In this document: piece after piece, positions 1 through 12,230 of the stretch | How the letters are laid out: each line of letters begins with the position of its first letter | Numbering within the stretch: the first letter of the stretch is position 1 | From: Phaeosaccion multiseriatum | Taxonomy: Eukaryota; Ochrophyta, other classes | Direction of reading: 5' to 3' | NCBI GenBank assembly: GCA_965112735.1 | Contig: OZ218959.1 | Location: 2,542,001 to 2,606,000 of the forward strand | DNA: 64,000 bases | The notes under the pieces: generated by a model | Databases searched by the model: none | What the model was told of the DNA's origin: nothing | The model's input: only the letters and a program-made list of their open reading frames with translations | Program-made: the position numbers and the translations under genes

Positions 1-879
1 TGTAATGGTACCTTTCAGAATGTCCGGTGTGGGCTGGGAATTCATAGTGTTCTACTTCGTTTTCAAAGGGGTACTCACTCGAAGAGATTCGGGCGCCGCC
101 CCCCGTCCTAGTTCTATCAACATTGGAGGAAGAAGTAAGATAGCTGCAAGTATTGGAGGGAGAATGGGTAGCAGTAAGGTTCTTCCAGTACATTGGTCAC
201 CGGGATAGGCGTGCAGCTACGGGTGACCTCTTCGTCTTCTCTGTTGGCTTCTGTGTGCTGCTGTGGCACACGCTACCCTGCTGGTCCGAAGGGAAGAGGG
301 AGGAAAGGCCCATGCCGGCGGGGCTCCGTTGGAAGAGGAGGAGGAATGATCCGTTGAGCCATCATTAGGCATGCTCCCCGAGCCGAGTCGGCAGCTCGGT
401 GGGTGCAAGCACAAGAAGAAGTCAAAGGCAGTCAGACTCCGGGCAGGGGGGAGCGGGGGGAGGCGGGGTAGAAACAGCGACCGGCCAGTGTGTATGTATA
501 CGGGCGTGTGTATACTGCTGGTGCTGGCCGTGGGCAAGACCACCCACCCGGCAAGTGGAACACGAGCATCGCGCTCTCCCTTTGCACGCGCCTGAGAAGC
601 CTTTTGAACTTCTGTGTCTTATTGGGGGGCGAGGGCCCTCTAAATAGAGAGACAGGAGAGAGAAGAGAGGGACAGTGGGCGGGGTGGACTGTTCTCCGTC
701 AAAATACACGTCTGCCTGATTTATAGAAGTGGGACCGTGTTGAAATATTTCTTTATTCAAATCACACAACAAGACAGGGCATGAAGTGTTGCCCCGTGGC
801 TGCGGTACACAGCGTGCCACCATCGGCCCCAGACCGTCAGACCGGCCCACCGGGGCTTACCCTGGGGTGGCTCTTCGCT
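1..879. other. No gene recognised (left edge)
   Basis: Short open frames occur on both strands, but none has a recognisable domain, consistent splice signals or a convincing codon pattern. The stretch is GA-rich with some CT-rich patches. It could hold untranslated sequence of a gene lying beyond the left edge; nothing in the window decides this. Confidence 0.5.
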
Positions 880-1215
880 CAATCAGTGAGTGAATGAGTG
901 ACTCAGTGAGTGAGTGAGTGAGTGAGTGAGTGAGTGAGTGAGTGAGTGAGTGGGTGAGTGAGTGAGTGAGTGAGTGAATGAGTGAGTGAGTGAGTGAGTG
1001 AGTGAGTGAGTGAATGAGTGAGTGAGTGAGTGAGTGAGTGAATGAGTGAGTGAATGAGTGAGTGAGTGAGTTCGTGAGTGAGTTCGTTCGTTCGTTCGTT
1101 CGTTCGTTCGTTCGTGAGTTAGTGAGTGAGTGAGTTAGTGAGTGAGTGCGTGAGTGAGTGAGTCAGTCAGTGAGTGAGCGGGTGAGGGAGTGATTGAGTG
1201 AGAGTGAGTCAGTGA
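880..1215. repeat. (GAGT)n tetranucleotide repeat tract
   Basis: About 330 bp of nearly continuous GAGT/GTGA units, interrupted by GAAT variants and by one block of TTCG repeats near 1080-1112. The same family of units recurs as ACTC near 48.3 kb, 48.7 kb and 61.1 kb. It is directly visible and has no coding signal. Confidence 0.9.
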
Positions 1216-1226
1216 GAGAGTATAGT

Positions 1227-1641
1227 TCAGCCCCATGCACGCCTAGCGGTTTTGCTCTAGGCCGCTAGGCCGCTCGGCCTTCGGCCGCCCTAGGCCGCGC
1301 ACTTTTCAGTCCTAGGCGGCCTCTAGCCCGCCTCTAGGGAGCCTCCCAGTGACCGTGGGCGCGTGCGTGGTGCCGCCCAGCCAGTGGATAGCAGCACACC
1401 TGTAGGCCTGCACTCCTCGTAGGGCCAGCAAAGCAACACCAATTCTCCTCCTCCTCCAATCCCCCCTTTTGCTTAAGACTGACTATTCTTTGCACTCTGG
1501 GCACTCCCACCGTCTGCCTAGTTGGCGTCTGCCCTAGGCCGCCTAGGCGGCGGCTTAAAAATAGGCCGAGGGCCTACGGCCCTCGCTAGGCCGGGCAATT
1601 TTCCCAAATAGGCCTAGGCCGCTAGGCGTGCATGGGGCTGA
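1227..1641. mobile_element. MITE-like element with perfect ~23-bp terminal inverted repeats
   Basis: The left end starts TCAGCCCCATGCACGCC and the right end is its exact reverse complement, finishing GGCGTGCATGGGGCTGA; the match runs about 23 bp. The 415-bp interior has no long reading frame and is packed with CCTAGGC and GGCCTAGG palindromes next to both ends. Size, lack of coding capacity and termini fit a non-autonomous DNA transposon. Ends of CAG...CTG type recall hAT elements, but the flanking 8-mers do not match, so no target-site duplication is visible and the superfamily stays open. Confidence 0.65.
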
Positions 1642-2038
1642 CAACTCGCACACCACCGATCCAACGAAAGAAGAGAGAGAGCAAGAAGCAGAGAGCCAGA
1701 CTTTACCAAAAGCACAAGGAGGAAGGGGGGAGGAGGACTAGGGGCGATGCGGGGTCCGCTTCCTTCGGTGGGCCCATCAGCCACTGATTCCAACCCTCAC
1801 GGCACGACCGCACCGGGAGCCAAGGGAGCCTAGAGGCTGCACCACTCTACACCGCAAGCCAGGGACGGTGCAGGGACAGTGCCGAGGGGGTCCTTCGGGA
1901 GACCTGTCAGCATAAACTGGAAACTGGAAAAAGACAAAGGCCTTCCCCTCTCTCTCTTCTTCCGTCACGGTATTATAATCTTCCGTCCACACACACACAC
2001 ACACGTGTATATTCTAATATGCTACATGTACGACAGCC
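1642..2038. other. Spacer downstream of the TRAIP-like gene
   Basis: Non-coding by inspection: a purine-rich block near 1665-1745, a short (CA)n run near 1988-2002, and otherwise unremarkable sequence. It probably contains the 3' untranslated region of the minus-strand gene ending at 2039. No polyadenylation signal could be assigned. Confidence 0.4.
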
Positions 2039-3095
2039 CTACAGCGTCATTGCCTTGCCAAAAGCTAGGCCAGAGGAGGAAGAAGAAGCGGCTAAAGCAC
2101 CCGTAGCGCCAATCTTGGCCCGTTTCCCACCACCACCACCACCACCACCACCAGCAGCAGCAGCGGCAGTAGGGGCAGTGAAGGTGGTGAGCAGGCTCTG
2201 CTGAGCCCTCTTTCTGGGCACGTCTTCTATCGGCTTGAGCGCCGTAAAGCTCGCGTACTTGCCCCCCGGGCCCGAGCCGAGCGAGGTGACCTGCCCACCC
2301 TTCCCTATCCTAACGTTGTGCGACCCCCCCATACCGTCGGGGCCCCTCCGTATGAGAGACGAGGCCTTCTTCTTTTTGGCACTGCTACTGCTACTGCTGC
2401 TGCTGCTCCTCCTGCTGCTGCTGCTGCTACTACTACTGCTGCTCTTGTTTGCGCCTCGGAAGGTGGAGGAAGCCGAGTTTGTGAGCGTGAGAGGAGAGTC
2501 TGCGTTTGGGCATGGGGGAGGGGAAGGGAGGGTAGAAGGGGCGAATCATCACGGGGAGGGGCGGAAGGTATGTGTGTGGACATGCACGAGCAGCAGGAGG
2601 TGTGACGGGGCTAGAGCTGAGGCAAGGGAGGAGGAAGGCACTCCACGGCACTTGGGGGGAGTGTCAAGAAGGAAGAGCCTTACGGAACAGGCGAGCATGA
2701 AGAAAAAGTGGAAACACACGACACTTGACACCTCGCATGGCGCACCATCATTCCTCCTGCCCTCGCTGACGCCAGCACCAACAGACATCACTCACTCACC
2801 GCTGTCAAAGCCCAGCCCAAGGGGCAGAGGAGGCAGGGCAGCTTTCCGCTTCTTACTGCCTCCGCCTCCGCCCCCACCTCCACTCTTGCCACCCGGTGCA
2901 TCAGGCATCGCGAGGGAGGCTGGGTCGTACTGACGCAAGGAGCTGGCGCTCGGCCGATGAAGCGTACTGGTGCCGCCTCGATTCCGCACCATCCCATATG
3001 CCTTCGTGTGCGGTACGAGCTGCCCCAGTACTGTGCTCATGCTCCGGTGTGAGTCTTGGGAGAGCCAATCCTGGTCCTGACCACTCTCTTCGGCC

Positions 3096-3128
<33 letters not shown>

Positions 3129-5269
3129 CCCTCTCGGGCGCCTCCTCCTTCCCTCCTCAGTCCGTCCCGTAGTATTGCGTCCTCAACACCACCCCAGTCT
3201 TCTTGCATCCATCCTCCTCCTCGTCCTCCTCTTGCGCCCCCCCCCCCTCCTCCTCCTCCTCCTCCTCCTGCGTCCCTGTCTCTTCGGGTCGCAAGCTCTT
3301 CTTCCAGCTGCAGGAGATGGTGTTGAAGAGTCTCCCTTTCCTTGGCCAGCTTCCTGTTGTGACGCTTCTCTTTCACCATCGCTCGCTCCAAGTTGCCCTT
3401 CTTGGTCATGAGCCCTTCCAGCAGAGAATGCTGGTCTCTCACCAACGCTTCCCACTTTGTATTAGGTTCATTGCTGCTGCTGCTGCCGCCGCCACTACCG
3501 CCTCTGGCAAGGCTAATACCCGGGCCCTCGCTACTGCAGAGCTCCTCGAGTTTATTGAGCTGAGTCTTACGGTCCAGCTTCTTACGCAATTGCCCCAGTC
3601 CTGCTGGTGCTCCTGTGCCTTCCCCTGCGGTCATTCGGTTCGGTTTGTCCATTCCAGTGCCGCATCAGGGTGGATGTTCCAAACGGCCAATCAAAAGAGA
3701 GAGAGAGAGAGAGAGAAAGAGGAGATAGCAGGCGCGTGAGGCCACAAAGGGAGATAGATACAAGTGCCACTAGCAGCGAAAGGTCAATCACAAGCATATC
3801 AAGGCAGGGAAAGGCTCTGGTCGCGCCGTATCTTCCCGTGTGAGTGAGGTCGATGGGTTTCCTCACCCCATCACACAAAAACAAAACACCAACAACGGCA
3901 ATCTCCGGCCTTCCCTGCGGTCTCCCCTCCCACTATGACACACACAACACACATAAAAACACCCCCCACATAGTTGTACTTCCCCCCCTTCCCCCCTTCC
4001 CAACGAGCTCACCGTCATCTCCCTCCTCTCCGTCCTCCTCCTCCTCCTCCTCCCCCTCCTCCGCCCCCTTGTGCTGCTGCTCCTCCAAGAAGGCTCTCGA
4101 GTACGACCTTCGTGCAGCATCCGCCTCGAGTAAGTTCTGCTCCTTCTTGAGTCTGTCCAGGTCCTCCTTCATGCGTCCCAGCACGCGATTGCGCTGATTC
4201 ACCTCCTTCCTGCTCTGCACCAGCTCCATCTTGAGCTTCTCGGCGGCCTGCGCGTGCTCGCCCAAAGAGAGGGAGAGGGTGAGGTTTTCCTCCGCGACTT
4301 CGTCTTTGAACTCCGCAAAGGCTTTCCTTTCCGCAAGCCGCTGGGTCTGGAGTACCTCAAGCGATCGCTGCAGCTCCGTAAACGCAACCTTCTCAAGAAG
4401 CCAATTTAACGATGGAAGTGATCGGATTGAAAAGAGGGGGCGGTGGGGGGGGGGGAGGTGGTCGGGGCTCGGGTTGGCGATGGCAACACGGGAGTGGAGC
4501 GGTAGTGGTTGCTGACGGAAAGGTTTCACTCGCGCTGTGGTCATAGGTGAAGGCCTTCTCTTGCCTCTGCTGCATGTACCTTGGGAACTGTGGCTGGGGT
4601 TGCTCTCTCAAGGCCTCCTTCCTCTCCTCCTCCTCTTCCTGCCGCTTCTGCTGCTGCTAAGGCTGCCACCGCGCCACTCCCTGTAGGCTTGGGCTCGAAA
4701 AACAGTCTGTGTGACGAGAGAGGAAGGTATAGAGGGGTGTCAAGGATCAAGGGTAACTGAGAGAGCGTATGGTACACGTCGTGGTGACGCAGTTCGTTCG
4801 CCACACTCGCTGGTGCTGCCCCCCACCCCTTGCCCATTCTATTGGGCCCTCCCTCCACGCACCCGATGATGTCCTGGTCGATGACTTTGAAATTGCAGGC
4901 TTTATGGTTTAGATGAGCAAGTGGGACAAGGGGGGGGGGGGGAGGAGGGGCATGGTATTATTTTACACTAGTTGCAAGGCGAATCCATCACTCAAACTAC
5001 TAACCTGGACAGCCCTTCGTCCTGCCATCGGCCAGCCACTTTGCGATACAGTCCCCGTGATACACATGGCCACACGGTAGAGCGGAGAGGACTCCCACGG
5101 AAGGCTGTGGTGACGCGAGGCACGGGCGGGGATTGGGGATTGAGGAGAGAGCAGAGGATGGAGCACAACAGATGGCTCGCAACATCAGCATGGGCCCAAG
5201 TACCTGCAAGCAGATGTTGCAGTCTGGAACTTCAGCAGTCTGGCCACTGCCATTACCATCGTCGCTCAT
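2039..5269 (-). CDS. TRAIP: TRAIP-like RING E3 ubiquitin ligase, 7 exons
   Basis: Exons (minus strand) are 5269-5204, 5104-5005, 4899-4863, 4706-4580, 4391-4013, 3624-2800 and 2304-2039, giving 599 codons in consistent phase. The first three exons assemble a RING-H2 finger at residues 17-57 with C17, C20, C33, H35, H38, C41, C54 and C57; the last pair (CPAC) is completed across an intron, which supports the splice model. A long coiled coil follows (about residues 110-360), then Gly- and Ala-rich linkers, a GFDSGGKGG motif like the one before the C-terminus of animal TRAIP, and a PIP-box-like QSLLTTF. TRAIP is a replisome-associated ligase acting on stalled replication machinery; that role here is inferred from architecture. 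The start of exon 5 could shift by three bases. It faces RNase H1 across about 210 bp. Confidence 0.72.
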
Positions 5270-5482
5270 TATGGCTAGTGCTTGGCCTTCTCTTTTTTGA
5301 AAAGCAACTGCCACGAACCCTGGCTTGGCTTCATTCTCTGTCTCGCTGCGGCTGCCTCGCCCATCCCCCGCCCCTGCTCCAGAAGTATTGCCTCGTCGCC
5401 TTCTTTGTCCAAGTCTACGCGCTCTGCTGCTGTTGACAATCGCCGATTCGATCGATCAAAAGCGGGTCCCGAAGGAGCTGAA
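5270..5482. promoter_or_regulatory. Short divergent spacer between TRAIP-like and RNase H1 genes
   Basis: The two start codons lie 213 bp apart and point outwards, so any promoters must overlap or be shared. No TATA-like box or other recognised element was seen. The RNase H1 frame stays open through the whole spacer without an in-frame ATG, so a longer spliced 5' end cannot be excluded. Shared regulation is an inference from geometry. Confidence 0.4.
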
Positions 5483-6146
5483 ATGCACACGTTGGTGCTG
5501 CGATGCCAAACTCACAGCTGGTTTGGTCTCCGCCTGCCCTTCCTCCCCCTTAAAAGACCACTTGCACTGGCAATTCAAGCCAAGACGACGACTACGAACG
5601 CTGTCCACTGGAGCGTGCCGTGGAGGCTATTGGTGCAACCGCTTTCTTGCCCCCTCCTCCTCCTTCCCCTCCTCCCCTTCCTCCTCCTCTCTCTCCTACC
5701 TCTCCCTGCATCCTCCTTCACCATCTCCTCTACTTCGACACACTCCTCCACCGGCACTACATGCTTTGCTTTACTCACTCACGGTAGGACTAAAATCACC
5801 TGCAGCACCAGCACCAGTAGACTGGGCTTGAGAGTAGGGCGAGTAGCTGGGGAGGAATCAGCAGCGGAGGAGGAGGACGATAGCACGAAGAAGACAAGCC
5901 CAAAGAGGCGGAACAAGCCGCGCAAAGCAAAGCTTCCAAAGAGAAGTGGCGCAGTGGAGGAAGAAGGCGCCACGGTGTCTTCTGCACTCTTGCGGAGGCT
6001 TGGGAGGCGCGTGCTTGGAAACTCCACCTCCGCCTACTCCTCCCTCTCTCCAGCCTCCTCGCCGACTACCCCACCCTTCCCTTCCCCAGCCCTCTCCCGG
6101 CCGGTCAACGCGGCGCCTGCCTCGCTGCGTTCCGTCGACTCTCCGT

Positions 6147-6180
<34 letters not shown>

Positions 6181-7513
6181 GGCAATGGGGAGGCGGTCCA
6201 AGCCAAGTTACTATGCCGTAAAGGTCGGCAGGGGAGGCCCAGCGATTTATCAGACGTGGCCGCAGTGTGAAGCTGCCGTGAAGGGATGGGCTGGGGCCAA
6301 GTACAAGGGGTTCAAGACGCTGGCGGAGGCGCAAACCTTCTCCGGCATTGGCAATGGAGCCCCAGCTGCGGTTGGCAGCGGACCAGCAGGGGCAAGAGGG
6401 GCAGCAGGGGCAGCAGGAGCAGCAGGAGCAGCAAGGGTAGACCTGAAGGCCACATCTGCCAGCAGTAGTACTGCAGCGGGAAGGAAGCGATCCAGAGGTG
6501 GTGGTGGAGGTGGCATCGAAGATGACAGGGTTGGCGACGACACCCCTGTGCCCTCTTCCCTGGAGAGCGAGGCTGTCAAGGCTGCCGACGACAGATTCAG
6601 GGCCGCCCTTGGCGTGGCCAGGGCTGTGGTGGGCGCTGGTAGGGACAGGGAAGCACTAGTCACAGGAAGAGGAGGAGAAGGAAGAGGAGCAGCAGCCGCA
6701 GCAGCAGCAGGAGCAGGAGGAGGAGGAAGATCGTCTCTGGCAGATTTGACCTCCTCAAGGCAGAACACACGACCTTTCTCAAGTTCGGCGGCAGAAAAGC
6801 CTACCAAAAGAAGAAAGGGGGGAGCGGCGGCAGCAGCAGCAGCAGCGGGCGAAGCTGCATCGTCCACCTTTGGCCTCCCCCCTCTGGACGCTGTGGTTAT
6901 GTATTTTGATGGCGGCAGTAGGAACAACCCCGGCCATGCGGGAGCGGGCGCCGTGCTGCGGGTATTGGAAGGCAGCCAGAGGAAGCAAGGGGGAGGGGGA
7001 GGAGCAGGAGGAGGAGGGGAGAGCTCGCTAGAGGGGCCCCTGCTGTGGAAGGGTCACTGCTACGTTGGCAGCCATGGCACCAACAACGAAGCGGAGTATC
7101 AAGGGCTCATTCTCGGCCTCAGAGCAGCGCAGGAGCTACGCAAGAAGCGAGGCTGTGGCAGGCTTGTGGTGAAGGGAGATTCACAAATGATCATTCGGCA
7201 GATGACGGGCGAGTACAGAGTGAATGCCGACAATCTCAAGGGGCTGTACCGGCAGGCACAGGAGGCGGCGGTTGGCTGGGGGTCGCGAGGGGTGGAGTGG
7301 CAGCATGTGGAGAGGGCGTTGAACGTGGAAGCGGACGCCTTGGCGAATTTGGCCATGGATACACGGATGAGTGGCGAGGTGTGGACACAGGGCACAGAAG
7401 AGGAGGAGGAGGAGGAGGAGGAGGAGGGGGAGGAGGAGGAGGAGGAGGAAAGAGGCAACAAGGACAGGGGGCAATTGGGTGGGGATGGCAATGATGCGAT
7501 CGTTATCGACTGA
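5483..7513 (+). CDS. RNASEH1: Ribonuclease H1 with N-terminal hybrid-binding domain
   Basis: A single open frame of 676 residues from the first in-frame ATG. Residues from about 235 (MGRRSKPSYYAVKVGR) match the hybrid-binding domain of eukaryotic RNase H1, with the conserved YYAV, W and FKTLAEA features. After a Gly/Ala-rich linker, the RNase H fold starts near residue 469: MYFDGGS, NNEAEY, KGDSQ and EADALAN supply the catalytic D-E-D-D set. The protein ends in a Glu-rich tail. RNase H1 cuts RNA in RNA-DNA hybrids, removing R-loops in nucleus and organelles. The 234-residue N-terminal extension is hydrophobic then basic and could target an organelle, with the internal ATG at 6185 giving a nuclear form; this dual use is inferred. 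Introns in the 5' part are possible. Confidence 0.85.
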
Positions 7514-8204
7514 TGCAGAGAAGGAGGATGGCATGCAGGCCAGAGCTTAGCTTCAGTTTCAGTGTCAGTACCTCCAATGTACCTACATCGAGAGGATCGA
7601 CATTGATAACATCAATCCAAACACCGCTGTGTGTGGGCCTCACACGTGAAGGAAGGGAGCGGTGGTGGGCTATGCCGGGAGGGATAGGTCGAGAAATACC
7701 AAGCTGGTACAACACATTAAGAGAAACAATCCATCCCCTTCTCAACCATTTCGTTCTTCGCTTTGTGTTGATTATGTCCATTCGATTGTGATAAGTTTAT
7801 ACATATACACATCCACCCACCCCTTACGTGATGGCTCTTGCCCGCGAATGCTCCACGCTTCACACACAGCCGGCCACAACGCCACGACTCACTCGTCACA
7901 GCCCCTTCCCAAGACGTCGAAGGGCCCCTCCTTTCATTCACTACTAGTCCGTATTTCTCCCCTCCCCCTCTCCTTTCGTATTTAGTTTCAGTTTACTTAC
8001 TCCAGCCCCAAGTGCTGGTTGCCTGTGTTCCTTCTCTTTTCCCCGTACTTTACATACCATTCCGACAAGATGCCCCCTCACATCCAGACAGTGAGTCAGT
8101 GAGTCAGAGAGTGATGTACTTGTACTTGTGTGAGCTTTGTTGCCTGATTGAAGGCCACCCACCCACCTGCTCACCGCCCGCCAGCCTGAACCCTCTGACC
8201 CCTT
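7514..8204. other. Convergent 3' spacer
   Basis: It lies between the stop codons of RNase H1 (plus) and the lactonase gene (minus), so it should hold both 3' untranslated regions. The open frames across it have no recognisable domain. One AT-richer patch near 7780-7810 could contain poly(A) signals, but none is clear. Confidence 0.45.
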
Positions 8205-11181
8205 CTACATCCCCAACTCCTCCTGCTCGGCGATGGGTATCCTTCTCCTCCTTGTGATGTATGGGTGCTGCAGGCAAAGGAAATTGGGAGAGGGCACCGA
8301 ATAGGACTGCCCGGAGAATGTCAACATACCCGTCTCGACATTGAACTTGAAAATCGCGATGGTATTGGAATCTTGATTGGCGGCCAGCAGGAAGCGGCCA
8401 CTGGGGTCAAACGCAAAGTGCCTTGGCGTCTCTCCCCGCGTGTGGCAATAGGTGACAATGCTGAGCTTGCCCTCCTCTCCGAATGTGCTCTGATTGCCTC
8501 CCACTCTGAAGACAGCAATCGAGTGATGTCCTCGGTTGGAGACGAGCACGTACTTGCCGGTTGGATCCACGCAGATGCGTCCACACGTGTTCAGTTTGCC
8601 AGGGAAGGCGCTGGGGATGGTCGAGATGCTCTGCACAAAGGAGATAGTGGAGGTGCTGCTTCCGGGCTCCAAAATGGCACCCTACGGGCAAAGAGGAGAC
8701 GGAATATGGAGAGACGATAACACCATTGGGTAATGCGATCCATTACGATGCAGAAGTCAGAAAAGGGCTGGGGCGGTAATCGGGTATATGGGTCAGGGGT
8801 TGCTTGGTTGGCAGCCGGCCGAGGCAACAAGCTCCTCGAGTCAATAGCAATCGGCCATCCAATCCATCCATGATTCCAAGTCCCACCAAGATACCACCAA
8901 GTGTTGAGTGTGAAGAGAAACGGCAACCAAACGAAAAGAGAGAGGGGGGGGGCATGCGGGCATGGATCCTATGCAGCCAAGTGTCCACAAAGGGGGGTCA
9001 CGGCCGCTGGCTTGGCGGAGTGTTCAGGTGACAGCTTGCAGTTTCAGTTTCCCGTACGGACTTCTGACCTGAGCGGCGTCAAACTCGAATACGGAGATGG
9101 TTGAGGAGAGTTCGTTGACAACGTACACGCTGTTGTGGGTGGGGTGAAACTCTGCATTTAGAGAGGCAGTAGAGAGGCGAAGGCGAAGGGGCAGCAAAGG
9201 GCAGCAATCATTCAGAGTGAAGGATGAATGTTAGGATAGTTTACATTTAGAGCACAGAGAGAGAGAGAGAGGGGGAAGAGAAGGGATCTCATGGAGTGTA
9301 AGAAGCCCCGCCTTCTGATGGGCCACATGCACGAGTGTTTCAACACTCTCCTTGTGTGTGAGTGTGTCTCCAGCGAAACCCAAGACCTTCACCCATGGCC
9401 GAAAACTCATGCATGCCCAACTTCCTCATGTTACCACACATCGCAGCAGCAGACGGTCCTCCACCCAGGCTCGAGGGACCACTGACTGGCCTACTACTCA
9501 CTCATTCATCACACCCCAATCCCTCACCGCCCCCCTCCCTCCGTTCTTCCTCCCTCCCCTCCCCTCCCTCCCTCCCTCCCGCCCTCCCCTCCCTCCCCTC
9601 CGTCTCTCCCTCATTCACTCACCAATGTACCGCGGCCCATGGGCCTTGTTCACCTCCTTTGGCCCGCAGGCGATGGTACATGTGGCGTACAGCTGTCCAG
9701 ACACCTCGTCATAGAGATACTGCTTGATGTCATCGTCTCCAAGGTCGGGCACAAAGGCGACCCTGCCCAGGAAAGGATCCAGAATGACGGCGTGGCTGTG
9801 GGGCTCACTGTGTCTGTTGGTCAAGTGCTCGGCCAGAGAGTTGGCGACGACAGGCTTGGGAGGGCGGAGCTTGTGGCTCACGGGTTTGAGCATGCCCGAC
9901 GGCTCGATGGGCATCGTGCCGATCACTGAGAGGGAAGGGGGGGGTAATGGTGGGAATGAGCGATTGAGCGTCGAGTGAGGGGAGAGCGGGGCACAACGTG
10001 CCATCCTCTCGCCAGCCTGGAGATCACCCAAAGTCAAACTACATGTCATCGAGGAGGGAGGAAGCATGTAACGTCTCCCGGCTCGAGGGCTGATGAAGAG
10101 ACGAGCGAGACCAAAGCGAACTCACCGCTATCCCAGTAATTGCAGAACAGTACGTGCTTCTCGACGATGTCTGAAAGTAGCGTGGGAGGGGAAGGAGACA
10201 GAGGGAGGGGAATAGAAAAGATCAGTATGGGAGGCATGAAGCGACGAAGCGAAGAGGAAGAGGAGAGAGCAGCAAAAGGCCACTTACCGACGCTGAGGTA
10301 GCACGTGCTCTTGCCCTCTGCGCTCTGCGTTCCCATGTGTGAGAGGGCGCCGGTAGCTGGAGAGACGGAGAAAGCCGACACTTCGTTGTCTGAGGACAGA
10401 ATCGGAGAGATGGAGGAGCACAGCCAGGCAGGCAGAGAGGTTAGAGTCACTACAGAGAGAGAGAGAAGGAGAGAGAGGCAAAGCGGGCCTGACAGAAGAG
10501 AAAGAGAGGGAGAAGGAGGAAGAGGCAGAGAAAGAGATACCGTAGAGGTGGAAGAGAGGCAAAGTTCACTTCTTTCTGCAAAGTATTGTACTTGTAATAC
10601 CCTCGACGAGTGAGGGAGGGCACTTGCCCCTTTCCCCCTTTCTTACCCTTGGTGATGTCCTCTGAGCAGCAGTACAGGACATTGGTGGATGGATGATACC
10701 TCATAAAGGCCGGGTTGGTCATATGGTCATTGACTGGGGGCAGGAGAATGGGCAACAGGCGGCGGAGGAGGGGAGAGGAGGCGGGTGCATGAGACGCGGC
10801 GAAAGGCAGTCCAGCAGGAACAGCAGCGCACTAGCAAGACCACAAAAGACCCACAAAAGAGCGGCGCTAGCTGATTCCCCATCACCCCTGCCATTATACC
10901 CTCGAGCCCTGCCTCAAAGACACAGGAAAGACCGCCACCCCCCGCCCGCAGACCGAAGAGTGTCCAAGGTGGGCCCTATTCGCACCTGTCAAAAGGGTCA
11001 TGGTCCCAGTCTCTTGGTGCAGCTTGAACACGTACAGCGTTTGGGTGGCCTGCGTGCCTTTCGGCTCGTGGGCAAGCAAGCTGAAGTCGTCGTAAGATGA
11101 CACAAACACGAGGGGGTCTGTTGCGGTTCTCGGCCTCGCCTCCCCCCGTAGAAGGGCTGCCTTGGCGGCCACAGAAGTCAT
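8205..11181 (-). CDS. Lactonase-family seven-bladed beta-propeller (6-phosphogluconolactonase-like), 7 exons
   Basis: Exons (minus strand) are 11181-10986, 10733-10647, 10389-10288, 10170-10126, 9925-9623, 9151-9069 and 8681-8205, all in phase, for 430 residues. The C-terminal exon carries the family signature: GETPRHFAFDPSGRFLLAAN followed by DSNTIAIFKF, and the preceding exon has a blade of the form HNSVYVVNELSSTISVF. This is the lactonase (Pfam PF10282) fold, seen in YbhE-type 6-phosphogluconolactonases of the pentose phosphate pathway and in carboxymuconate-cyclase-like enzymes; substrate cannot be told from sequence. No signal peptide is evident. The exon 6 donor (GTCAGA) is unusual. It converges on RNase H1. 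Confidence 0.82.
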
Positions 11182-12230
11182 TTGGGCCACCTTCCTTGGC
11201 CCGATCAGGCAGGGGCGCGTGAATCCTTCCTGCTGCTTCTATATACTGGTGGGTTGAGGAAGGGTGTGTGTTTTGTTTTGGGTGTTGTTGCTCGTGATCG
11301 AGGTAAGCGAACTTCAATATGGCAAACTCAAACTCAAACTTTGTAACCGTTCCACATCTTCCAACTGTCCCTACGACACAATGGACACAAGACATGGAGC
11401 AAAGCGGCAGATGACACAGCAGCAGCCAGGACGGAGTGAAGAGGTGAAAGTGTGGAAGGAAGGAGGAATTTATCATGGAATTTATACCAGCAGCAGTAGG
11501 CTCCTCCGAGTTGAATGGTGTAGTCCGGGGTGATGCTTGCTGCTTTTGCATCGAGAACAAGTCAAAGCGGAATAAGAAGAAAGGAGAGAAAGAGAGTGGA
11601 GAGGGGGATCGATAGCGCGTGTCTTTAGCGACCGTCGCACTCGCTTTCTGCGCAGCGAATGTGCTCCGGAGAAAGACGCAAGAATCGAAGCGAAGGCCTT
11701 CCTGACAAGCCTCACTTCCGGCGCATTTCGACGTGGAAATGGTCCTCTTGGCTGGGAGCAGGCGAGCCGTTGACGGTGATACCATAGCACTGGTGCTTGT
11801 GCGCCGCCCGATGAACGGGGAGAAGGAGCGCGCGCTTGGCGGACGGATGACGCATTCCAACTGTTGCCGTTATACGTGGAGGAAGGCAGGGAGGATGGGC
11901 GGAGCATCATGAGGCTTTTGTTCTTATTTTCCTCTCGGTAGAGCCTCTGTCGCGATATCCGTGCACACACACACACACACACACAGAGAGAGAGGGGGGG
12001 GCAGACTGAGAGAGAATAGTGAATCGCCGCTGAGGCAAAGAAGTGGGGTGTGTTTCCCTCCGCGGCGGAGGCTGGACAGCGTCCCATGCCGAGCCTGGCT
12101 CACGCAGCTCTTTAGAGCTGCTCGCGTGAAGTGCCATCGCCCCGAGCAGTGCCACTCCCACTCGGCGCTGTCGTGGCGGAGTGACCCATTAACTCGAGCC
12201 CACAGCTACGATGCGTACACGCGGAGAGGA
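11182..12230. other. Spacer upstream of lactonase gene; no firm gene
   Basis: Several overlapping frames exist on the minus strand between 11.5 and 12.1 kb, but two different frames compete over the same stretch and neither shows a domain or clean splice pattern. A (CA)n run sits near 11963-11986. This may be promoter and 5' untranslated region of the lactonase gene plus the 3' end of the small gene at 12.2 kb. Confidence 0.4.

Noticed and set aside
2235-2933. 232-residue plus-strand frame with poly-Leu
   Set aside because: It lies opposite the last exons and intron of the TRAIP-like gene; Leu run comes from CTG repeats, not a membrane protein with a signal.
11482-12087. 201-residue minus-strand frame as a gene
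   Set aside because: Overlaps another equally open frame, has no domain, and composition is driven by Ser/Arg low complexity.
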